Shown: positions 1-7,408 of the stretch, in pieces
How positions within the stretch are numbered: position 1 is the first letter of the stretch
Layout: each line of letters starts with the position of its first letter
NCBI GenBank assembly: GCA_014805015.1
Contig: JAAUYQ010000085.1
Coordinates: 1 to 48,854 of the forward strand
Source: Clostridia bacterium
GTDB lineage: Bacteria > Bacillota > Clostridia > Christensenellales > Christensenellaceae
Direction: 5' to 3'
DNA length: 48,854 bases
Position numbers and translations under genes: made by a program
The notes under the pieces: model-generated
Databases searched by the model: none
What the model was told of the DNA's origin: nothing
Seen by the model: only the letters and a program-made list of their open reading frames with translations

Positions 1-1851
1 CTTCAAATCCCAAAAAAAAGCCGACCTGTTGCCGTATACTGTCATCCTAGCACATCCCATGCCGTAGCACACCAAAGTTTCATGTCTGGCGATGCCGCGC
101 CGTGGCATCCTGATTTCCGTGACAATGACCTTCTTTTCCGGGAGTATTCCCGGGCATACGAGAACACGCTGACACGGGAGAGTCGGTGCCTGAAGGTGGA
201 CGCCCGTGAGTGGAAGGGAATTCCGGGCGGCAGTGAGTTTGCCCTCGCTGCGCGGTTTGAATCCGACCCCGACGAGAAGATCTTTGGCATGGGCCAGTAT
301 CAGCAGCTGCCGATGAACCTGAAAGGCTGCCTGCTGGAACTGGCGCAGCGCAACTCGCAGATTTCCGTTCCGTTTGCTCTCTCAAGCCGCGGCTACGGCT
401 TTCTGTGGAACAATCCCGCCGTCGGCAGGGTCATGTTCGGAACCAACTATACCGAGTGGCATGCGGCGTCCACCCGCATGCTCGACTACTGGGTAACAGC
501 CGGAGAGACGCCGCGGGATATTCTCCGCAGCTACACCGCCGTGACCGGCCGGGCCGGCGAATTCCCAGAGGATCTTCTGGGTCTCTGGCAGTGCAAGCTC
601 CGCTACCGCACACAGCAGGAAGTGCTAGACGTGGCACGGGAGTACCGCCGCCGCGGTCTGCCGCTTGACCAGATTATCATTGACTTCTTTCACTGGACGC
701 TGCAGGGCGACTGGAAATTTGACGCATGCTACTGGCCGGATCCGGCCGCAATGGTAGAAGAACTGCATGAGATGGGAATCCGCGTGATCGTGTCCGTCTG
801 GCCGAGTGTAGACCGGCGAAGCGAAAACTACGAGGAGTTTGCCGACCGTGGTCTGCTCATGCGCACAGATCGCGGGGCTCCGCAGACCTACGACTACCAG
901 GGTGACTGCGTGGAGATCGATCCGTTCAATCCCGAGACCCGCCGCCGCATCTGGGAGATCTGCCGCCGCAATTATTACGACTACGGCATCGACGGATTCT
1001 GGCTTGACAACATTGAACCCGACCTCGTGGCCTACGATTTTGACCACTACCGCTACAGCGCCGGTCCGGCACTGGCTATCTCCAACATCTATCCGCAGCT
1101 GGTGAGCCGCGCCTTCTGCGAAGGTCTGGAGGCTGCTGGAGACAGAAATGCAGTGAATCTGGTCCGCTGCTGCTGGGCCGGGTCGCAGCGGTTCCGCAAC
1201 GTTGTCTGGTCCGGCGATATTCCGAGCACTTTCGAAGCCTTCGCTGATCAGGTCCAGTGCGGACTCAACATGGGGCTCGCCGGGATTCCCTGGTGGACGA
1301 CGGACATAGGCGGCTTCATGACGCCGGACAGCTCAGATCCCGGTTTTCAGCAGCTTATGGTCCGCTGGTTTCAGTTCGCGGTCTATTCTCCGGTGCTGCG
1401 TATGCACGGAAACCGCGGACCGCACAACATTCCGCCGCTTGACAGCCGTGACCACGGCGGCGGCTACCTGTTCACCGGTCAGCCCAACGAGCTCTGGAGT
1501 TTCGGAGAAGAAAACCTGCATATCCTGCGTGCCTGCCTTGAGGAGCGTGAAAGCCTGCGCGGCTACATAAGCAGTCTGTACAAGGAGGCGAGCGAAAACG
1601 GCAGTCCTCTCATGCGGACCATGTTCTACGAGTTCCCCGGTGATCCCGTCTGCTGGAATCTGCAGGACCAGTACATGTTCGGACCGAAGTATCTCGCCGC
1701 ACCCGTGCTGCACCTCAACGAATACAGCCGTACTGTGTATCTCCCGGAGGGCCGCTGGCGCCTCATCCGGACCCGCGAGGAATTTACCGGCTGCCGGACA
1801 GTTGAAGCCGAGGCGCCGCTGTCTTCCATGCCGGTCTTCGAGCGTCTGTAG
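1..1851 (+). CDS. Glycoside hydrolase family 31 protein (alpha-glucosidase/alpha-xylosidase type), 5'-partial
   Basis: Retaining alpha-glycosidase of family GH31, which releases alpha-linked glucose or xylose from the non-reducing end. The nucleophile region reads GIDGFWLDNIEPD (Asp in WLD) and the acid/base region reads VVWSGDIPSTFEAF (Asp in SGD). The downstream GIPWWTTDIGGF and RWFQFAVYSPVLRMHG are typical of the family's barrel. The conserved block EKIFGMGQYQQ lies only about 70 residues after the first ATG (base 82); in full-length relatives a longer N-terminal beta-sandwich precedes it, so the N-terminus is missing. The frame is open back to base 1, so the gene probably runs in from outside the window. 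However, bases 1-81 are poorer in GC and do not resemble the family, so a junction or degraded start is possible. No signal peptide is seen in the visible part. Substrate cannot be told. The family call is firm. Confidence 0.88.
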   Translation, partial: LQIPKKSRPVAVYCHPSTSHAVAHQSFMSGDAAPWHPDFRDNDLLFREYSRAYENTLTRESRCLKVDAREWKGIPGGSEFALAARFESDPDEKIFGMGQYQQLPMNLKGCLLELAQRNSQISVPFALSSRGYGFLWNNPAVGRVMFGTNYTEWHAASTRMLDYWVTAGETPRDILRSYTAVTGRAGEFPEDLLGLWQCKLRYRTQQEVLDVAREYRRRGLPLDQIIIDFFHWTLQGDWKFDACYWPDPAAMVEELHEMGIRVIVSVWPSVDRRSENYEEFADRGLLMRTDRGAPQTYDYQGDCVEIDPFNPETRRRIWEICRRNYYDYGIDGFWLDNIEPDLVAYDFDHYRYSAGPALAISNIYPQLVSRAFCEGLEAAGDRNAVNLVRCCWAGSQRFRNVVWSGDIPSTFEAFADQVQCGLNMGLAGIPWWTTDIGGFMTPDSSDPGFQQLMVRWFQFAVYSPVLRMHGNRGPHNIPPLDSRDHGGGYLFTGQPNELWSFGEENLHILRACLEERESLRGYISSLYKEASENGSPLMRTMFYEFPGDPVCWNLQDQYMFGPKYLAAPVLHLNEYSRTVYLPEGRWRLIRTREEFTGCRTVEAEAPLSSMPVFERL

Positions 1852-1909
1852 CGCGGCATGAAACCGAGCCGGAAGATACCAGACGTGGGGCGCGGCAGGC
1901 TGCCGGCAG

Positions 1910-2278
1910 TCAGGATCCGCTGCTTTTTCCGTCTTTATCCGCTGCTTTTCCCGTCTTTCCCGATATTCGCAGCTGCTGCATCAGACCGCTCCCGGCGACC
2001 TGCGCAAAAAGCATGAGACCGAAACCACTCATGACGCCTGCAAGCAGCAGCCACCAGGCAAGTTCTGTCTCGTGAATCATCTGCGAAACCGCGACACCTA
2101 GCACGGACAGGCCGCATATCAGCGTGCCTGTCCCCATCCGCCTGCTGTACCCTGCCAGATTCTCAGGACGGACCATAAAGCGCAGATATGTGTGAACAGA
2201 CGACATATCGCCCCGAAGATTTCCGATGCCGAGGACACAAAGAACAGCACCGAGCGTAAGCAACATGAGATACTGCAT
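1910..2278 (-). CDS. Small membrane protein of unknown function
   Basis: About 122 residues. I do not recognise the family. Three hydrophobic stretches look like membrane helices: the N-terminus (YLMLLTLGAVLCVLGIG), the middle (TGTLICGLSVLGVAVSQMI) and LAWWLLLAGVMSGFGLMLF. They are followed by a short charged tail with a repeated GK-K-GKSSG flavour. The ATG at 2278 is chosen because AGGAAG lies about six bases upstream; an in-frame start 14 codons earlier lacks such a site. The gene lies just downstream of a decayed membrane-protein gene on the same strand and may be part of the same small transcription unit. Function unknown. Confidence 0.55.
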   Translation of the reverse strand: MQYLMLLTLGAVLCVLGIGNLRGDMSSVHTYLRFMVRPENLAGYSRRMGTGTLICGLSVLGVAVSQMIHETELAWWLLLAGVMSGFGLMLFAQVAGSGLMQQLRISGKTGKAADKDGKSSGS

Positions 2279-2348
2279 AATGTTCTTCCTATTCTGTTCA
2301 CTCCGGAAATGCTGCCGCAAAGCTCAGTCTGTAAAGCATCTGCGGGCA

Positions 2349-2891
2349 TCAGTATCCCAGGCGATCAAAAACCTGAACACCTTTGGTCATGAGCCAGTGG
2401 TAGACTGCCGCAGCCCAGAGGAGCATCAGAGCATCCATAACCAGCATAAGCCAGCTGCCCCACAGGAAACATATGGCGAGTCCGCCAAGATCCATCACAC
2501 TGTTGCTGAGGCGCAGCATGATCGTATGCTTGTTGCGCCGCGTCGCTTCTGCCATTTCCAGCCAGTCGAATCGCGCCTGACGCAGATTGAGCTTCTGACC
2601 GCGTACAGTCAATCGAAAGAATACCGAATACGAACGGTGTCAGCACAAGGAAAGGGCTGCAAATTGGGTCCGGCAGCATCTACAGAATCAGGAGAAGTCG
2701 TGACACTGCTGCGATGCCGGCGCACACAAGACGCGCAGAAGAAGTGTCTTTATGAAACGCTCGAACCGCTGAATTCTGCCTTTGGCTGTGAGCATCCTCC
2801 TGCCGAAAAGCTCCGGCACGACCTGCGTTCTCGGCAGCAATGTAAACTGTCTCCTAATACTCATGCTACACGAATAGAAATCTGATTTCAC
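2349..2891 (-). pseudogene. Decayed membrane-protein gene (two frameshifts and a stop)
   Basis: No single frame covers this stretch, but three pieces read in order look like one protein. The first piece (2688-2891) is a basic start containing RIQRFERFIKTLLLRV. Shifting frame near 2720 gives a hydrophobic run CAGIAAVSRLLLIL that meets a stop (tag, about 2679-2681). The same frame continues with MLPDPICSPFLVLTPFVFG, a second hydrophobic run. A further shift near 2620 leads into an 87-residue segment with WLEMAEATRRNKHTIML and two more hydrophobic helices (2349-2612). The alternative is that only the 87-residue part, with a TTG start, is a real small gene. No family recognised. Confidence 0.4.
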
Positions 2892-3024
2892 AGTTCCTCG
2901 CCAAGACTTGAGTCAGGCATTGCTTCCGCAGACAACCGCTACTTACGCCGGCCTGCAGAAGCGACAGATATCCGAATCCTACGCGCAGGCTTCATCTTTA
3001 CATACGCAAAAAAAAAATGCAGAA

Positions 3025-4222
3025 TCAATACTCTTTTGCTTCTGTCTCCCAAGCTATAATCTGGTCCAGATTCGCGCGCTCTATCTCATTGAATTCCGAT
3101 GTCTCCACCTTGTGCGACGGTACATACCAGTCAAACTGCGAGAAGAAATCTGCGTAAGCCGGAGTGTCGAAAATATTGCCGTGTCTCGCAAAAAGCTCAT
3201 TTCGGGCAAACGCCAGCGCATACTTTTCCGAATACATTTCAAGCCCGTCATCAAACACCAGACTGTCCCGGTCCTCCTGCGTCAGCAGCCTCGTGCTGCT
3301 TTCCGGAAAGACGAAGCCATCACGATGTACGCTGTAATCGCGTGCCATCTCTTCCACTTCATCGCCATAAGCGGCCGTCAGATTTTCCACGCCGACAATG
3401 CGGACTCCAAAAGAACTCTCCGGGGCCTGCTCAAACGTGATGTCGTACAGCTCGTGCCAGCCTCCTGCCGTTCCGCAGAGAATCCGAAACCGGTACGTGC
3501 TGTCGCCTGAATGAGGGAAAGGCAACCTGTCTGCATAGTAAATGTCGCCGTAGGACGCCTCGTACAGCGGATGCACGAAACCTCCGTCACGCATCTCAAA
3601 TTCGCCGTCCGCCGCCGCAGCCTGCTCCATGAATTCTGCTTCAGAAAGGTCACATGGCACGATGGATGTGTACAGTTCGTACACTCCCGGCGCGCTGAAC
3701 CATACGCCGTCCTCAAGGCGCTTGGAACTGTCGAAGAGATCCTGCAGAACCGGCGCCAGGTTGTCAGAAGAGAGGCGATAGAGGTTTTTACTGTTTTGGT
3801 ATAGCTCACGTTCCTCAGTGCTCGGCTCATAACGTTCATCTGGCACAAGCGTGTACAGCTGATAGATCACAGTGTCCAACAGCTGCGGATCGAGCTGTTC
3901 AGGATTGGCCGCAGCAGCAGCAAATCCGCCGGCGAGCACGCACTGGGCCATCTTCTGTAAGTCCAGATCACTTTGCGCCTCACTGGCTGGAAGTTCCACG
4001 GCCGCGGTAGGCGTCAGCATCTCAGCAGGCTGTTCAACGGCGTCCATCGCTGCTGTGCCCTGCGGAACATCCGTTCGAACAGTTTCTACCTGAGTGGCCT
4101 CCAGTATCGCGGAAGACGACTGCGTCGGTTCTGCAGAAGCTGACGGATCCTGAAGCTGACAGGAACACAGGCTGACAATGCAGAGAACAGAAAGACAGAC
4201 AGACAGCGCCGATTCTTCGCAT
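3025..4222 (-). CDS. YARHD-domain lipoprotein, signal peptide out of frame by one CTGT unit
   Basis: Predicted surface lipoprotein of about 397 residues if the frame is repaired. The last ~65 residues (ALAFARNELFARHGNIF..., FFSQFDWYVPSH) form a YARHD domain, known from extracytoplasmic proteins of Gram-positive bacteria; its function is not established. A low-complexity Ser/Thr/Pro/Glu linker follows the lipobox LCSC. An ATG at 4222 gives MRRIGAVCLS in one frame, while the mature protein continues in another frame. Between them lies a CTGT repeat on the coding strand (AGAC on the plus strand, 4193-4206). Removing one 4-base unit joins the two into MRRIGAVCLSVLCIVSLCSC, a textbook lipoprotein signal. 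As written, the gene would be off, or must use a poor GTG near 4231 that adds acidic residues before the hydrophobic core. It lies downstream of the RNA methyltransferase gene. Confidence 0.6.
4193..4206. repeat. Tetranucleotide tract (AGAC)3.5 inside lipoprotein signal-peptide codons
   Basis: Three and a half tandem copies of AGAC (CTGT on the coding strand), 14-27 bases after the ATG of the lipoprotein gene. Loss of one unit restores the reading frame from that ATG to the rest of the protein. Short for a classical phase-variable tract, but placed exactly where slippage would switch expression. Confidence 0.7.
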
Positions 4223-4328
4223 AAAAATCTCACTTTCCATGAACAGCAGCTGCCATGCAGCAGGGCATACTGACTGTGTTCTGCAGACCGCAGGAAGCCG
4301 CGCATGTTTCCCGCCCCATCTGACCCGA

Positions 4329-5447
4329 TTAGTGCCTCTTACGGAAATACTGGTAGTACCAGCACTGGACGTTGCCGTTGTAGAGCTTGCGCTTCTTGTC
4401 TGCAGCCTGCCCATAGAGCCGCTCAAACACCGGGCTCGGCGTCAGAAAGAAACAGACCGTATCCGGAAGCGGTCGGAACACCAGACCCATTCTTCTGTAT
4501 AGCTCATCCACTTCCTGCCGCTCCCCGATGCGCATCGCGTATGGAGGATTGCTGACGACGGCTGCCGGCTTCTCCGGTTCCTCAAACTCCGCCACGTCAC
4601 GCACGGCAAACTGAATGAAATCAGCCACTCCAGCAGCCCGTGCATTTTTCCTGGCTGCCTCAATGCACCTAGGATCGACGTCGGAAGCAAACAGCCCCAT
4701 CTCCGGAACCCTCTCCCGGGCGCGCACCTCACGCCGGACCGCCGCAAAAGCTTCTTCGAACTCAGGACTGAACCATTCAGCATCAAAGCTCCGGCGGGCG
4801 CCTGGCGCTATGTCCGCAGCGATCATAGCAGCCTCGATGACAATCGTGCCGCCGCCACACATCGGATCATAAAAATCACGCCACCGCCAGCGCGCAATGA
4901 GCACCAGCGCTGCTGCCAGAGTCTCCCGGAGCGGTGCGGCCACCGTTTCGACACGGTACCCGCGTCGGTTGAGTCCGGCGCCGCTCGTGTTGAGCGCTAT
5001 TGTAAACTCGTCCTGAAAAGCGTTCGCGTAAATCTGGTAGCGGTGCCCGTGCTCCGGGAACTTCTCTGTCTTGTAGCGGCGCTGCAGGGCGGACACGATT
5101 GCCTTTTTGGTAATACTCTGGATATCCGCCACGCTCATCAGCGTGGACTGCACCGCATTGCCCGCAGTCGGGAACGCGGCATTCTCCGGGAGCCATTCTT
5201 CGAACGGAAGCGCTTTGATTCCCTCAAACAGTGCATCAAACGTCTTGGCAGGAAAACGGGCAAGGACAATGTAGACGCGGTCTGCTGTCCGCAGCTCAAT
5301 GTTGGCTCTGGCAATTCCATACGGATCGGCCCGGAAGCGGACCAAAGCGTTTTCCGTCCGCACATCGCCGAGTCCGAGGTCCCGGATTTCCTTCGCCAGA
5401 ATGCCTTCGAGCCCGAAACTGCAGGATGCATAGCACTCGTAATCCAC
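4329..5447 (-). CDS. THUMP-domain class I SAM-dependent RNA (23S rRNA) methyltransferase, RlmL/YpsC-like
   Basis: 372 residues. The N-terminal ferredoxin-like and THUMP region (residues ~1-150, with SFGLEGILAKEI and ALNTSGAGLNRRGYR) binds RNA. The C-terminal Rossmann methyltransferase has a SAM-binding YDPMCGGGTIVIEAAMIA and the catalytic SNPPYAMRIGE, the NPPY motif of N2-guanine and N6-adenine methyltransferases. Homologues methylate a guanine of 23S rRNA (the RlmL N-terminal module; YpsC in Bacillus); the exact target here is inferred from the family. The start is GTG at 5447 with GGAGG seven bases upstream, 12 bases after the ftsY stop, so the two genes are coupled at the end of the long secD operon. 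Confidence 0.9.
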   Translation of the reverse strand: MDYECYASCSFGLEGILAKEIRDLGLGDVRTENALVRFRADPYGIARANIELRTADRVYIVLARFPAKTFDALFEGIKALPFEEWLPENAAFPTAGNAVQSTLMSVADIQSITKKAIVSALQRRYKTEKFPEHGHRYQIYANAFQDEFTIALNTSGAGLNRRGYRVETVAAPLRETLAAALVLIARWRWRDFYDPMCGGGTIVIEAAMIAADIAPGARRSFDAEWFSPEFEEAFAAVRREVRARERVPEMGLFASDVDPRCIEAARKNARAAGVADFIQFAVRDVAEFEEPEKPAAVVSNPPYAMRIGERQEVDELYRRMGLVFRPLPDTVCFFLTPSPVFERLYGQAADKKRKLYNGNVQCWYYQYFRKRH

Positions 5448-5459
5448 TTCCCCGCCTCC

Positions 5460-6578
5460 TTATTCAATCACAGCCGCAGCGAAAGACTCCGCGTCAAACG
5501 GCTGCAGATCGTCGATTCCCTCGCCGACGCCGATAAAACGTACCGGGACGCCCGTCATTTCCTTCACGGCGCAGACGATACCGCCCTTTGCCGTGCCGTC
5601 CAGCTTGGTCAGAACAATGCCGGTGAGCGGCACCGTCTGATTGAAGATTTCCGCCTGCGAGATCGCATTCTGCCCCGTTGTGGCGTCGATCACCAGCCAT
5701 GTTTCGCGGTGGAATTCCCCGCCTTCCTTATCAATAACGCGGTTGATCTTATCCAGCTCGTTCATCAGATTCTTTTTATTGTGCAGACGTCCGGCCGTGT
5801 CGATCAGCAGGACGTCCGTGCCGGCGTGCTTGGCCGCATCAATGCTGTCATAGACCACTGCTGCCGGGTCAGCGCCCTCGGCATAGCGGATCACGCGCAC
5901 ACCGTTGCGCTCGCCCCAGATGCCGAGCTGCTCAGCAGCCGCTGCCCGGAACGTGTCCGCCGCGGAGAGCATGACCGATTTACCCTGCTGCTGGAAATAG
6001 TGCGCGAGTTTGCCGATTGCCGTCGTCTTGCCGACACCGTTCACTCCGACAATCAGCAGAACCGTCGGCCCCGGAAGCTTGAGCGGATCAGCCGACATAC
6101 TCTCTGACAGAATCTCTCTGAGTGCGCCCTTGATGTCTTCCGGATCCGACACTTTGTTTTTCTTGACGTATTCCCGCAGGTCTGAAATGATCTTCTGCGT
6201 GGTCGGCACGCCGATGTCTGAGAGAATCAGCGCCTCCTCCAGTTCTTCAAAGAAGTCCTCGTCGATCTTTGTAAAGCTCTGAATTACGCTGTTGACTTTC
6301 TCAGAAATGCTCTGGCGGGTCTTGTTGAGTCCGTCCCGGATTTTCTGAAAGAAGCCGGGCTTCTTCTCTTTGGCCGGCTCCAATGTCCCGGGCTCCGGCG
6401 CTTTTTCCGAGACTGGCGGCTCTGCCGCCTGCAGTTCCAGCTCCGGCACAGCCGCAGCCTGGGCTGGCTCCGCAGCCGGAGCTTCTTTAACCTCCGACTG
6501 CTCAGGAGCCGGAGTCTGCGCCGCTTTCGCCTTATCCTTCTTTTTGTCTTTGTTTTTTCCTCTGCCGAACCAACCCAA
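5460..6578 (-). CDS. ftsY: Signal recognition particle receptor FtsY
   Basis: SRP receptor GTPase, 372 residues, which docks ribosome-Ffh complexes at the membrane Sec translocon. An N-terminal Lys-rich stretch is followed by an Ala/Glu/Pro-rich acidic segment (residues ~1-95), then the helical N domain and the GTPase domain: P-loop GVNGVGKTTAIGKLA, DTFRAAAAEQL, DTAGRLHNKKNLM and TKLDGTAKGG. The start is TTG at 6578, supported by a perfect AGGAGG seven bases upstream; no ATG nearby fits. It is in the same operon as secD and secF, which act later in the same export route. Bacillota often place ftsY next to smc; here a GyrI-like gene lies between them. Confidence 0.97.
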   Translation of the reverse strand: MGWFGRGKNKDKKKDKAKAAQTPAPEQSEVKEAPAAEPAQAAAVPELELQAAEPPVSEKAPEPGTLEPAKEKKPGFFQKIRDGLNKTRQSISEKVNSVIQSFTKIDEDFFEELEEALILSDIGVPTTQKIISDLREYVKKNKVSDPEDIKGALREILSESMSADPLKLPGPTVLLIVGVNGVGKTTAIGKLAHYFQQQGKSVMLSAADTFRAAAAEQLGIWGERNGVRVIRYAEGADPAAVVYDSIDAAKHAGTDVLLIDTAGRLHNKKNLMNELDKINRVIDKEGGEFHRETWLVIDATTGQNAISQAEIFNQTVPLTGIVLTKLDGTAKGGIVCAVKEMTGVPVRFIGVGEGIDDLQPFDAESFAAAVIE

Positions 6579-6747
6579 CTGACTGCCTCCTAATATTCAG
6601 CGTATTTTGCGGAAAGACTCCGTGCAACTTCCGATGTTTTCGCTCGTCAGCATAGCAGACCGCCAAAGACCGCGCAAACACGCATACACTGTCCTGGGCT
6701 GGTCGGTGCAGACGCTCCGGCGGGCCCCAGAACGCCGCTTCCGCTCC

Positions 6748-7380
6748 TCACGTCCGCCTGACCGGGATCCGCAGCACTGTCTTCAGCCGTTCCGGCACAG
6801 TACGCCTGGGATCACTCAGGTAGATTTCATGGTGCCGCCGTTCCGGTGTCAGATCAGGTGCCAGTCTGTTGTCCTGCATGAAATCCTCCATGCTTGACAC
6901 TGTCGCGGACTCAAGATCGTAGGGACCGACATGCAGGCACTGAACGCACAGGCCTTCAGCTGCGTCTATCAGGTGCACATCTGAAAAGTCCGTCTTCTTT
7001 TTCGCTGCGGCTTCCGCGACGGCCCAGCTGAATTCATCCGGTGTGACAAACTCGGGAACCCGAATAGCTGAGATCCACTGGAGATCCGCCTTGCGGCTGA
7101 GGTCAAAATCCCCGGATTCATCCTGCCACCAGAATCCTTCGAGCGGCGGCACCACGTAATCGAAGTAGCCTTCAATCCGGTGCGGCCCTTTTCGGCTCAT
7201 TTTGATCGTGTAAGCGACGCCGTAGAGAAGCCCGAGCGCTCTTTGGTATTCGCCGTTTTCCTCGTTCGGATCGCCCTGGCCGCGTACTGCGATATAGGTC
7301 ATGGCCGGCACTGTAACCAGCTCCGGCTTTCTGCCCGGAGCATAGAATTCTTTGCACTCCTTCTTATAGTCAAATGCCAT
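6748..7380 (-). CDS. GyrI-like small-molecule-binding domain protein
   Basis: 210 residues with the GyrI-like (AraC effector-binding/SOUL-related) fold. The start AFDYKKECKEFY, then VPAMTYIAVRGQGDPNEENGEY and DYVVPPLEGFWWQ, are characteristic of the stand-alone GyrI-like proteins common in Clostridia. Members bind small hydrophobic molecules and some hydrolyse or sequester toxic compounds; the substrate here is unknown. The ATG at 7380 is chosen over an upstream start because GAGGAGAAC precedes it. It sits between smc (28 bases upstream) and ftsY (169 bases downstream). That gap shows no clear terminator or gene. Confidence 0.85.
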   Translation of the reverse strand: MAFDYKKECKEFYAPGRKPELVTVPAMTYIAVRGQGDPNEENGEYQRALGLLYGVAYTIKMSRKGPHRIEGYFDYVVPPLEGFWWQDESGDFDLSRKADLQWISAIRVPEFVTPDEFSWAVAEAAAKKKTDFSDVHLIDAAEGLCVQCLHVGPYDLESATVSSMEDFMQDNRLAPDLTPERRHHEIYLSDPRRTVPERLKTVLRIPVRRT

Positions 7381-7408
7381 TTCAGTTCTCCTCGAAAGCG
7401 AGGGCATA

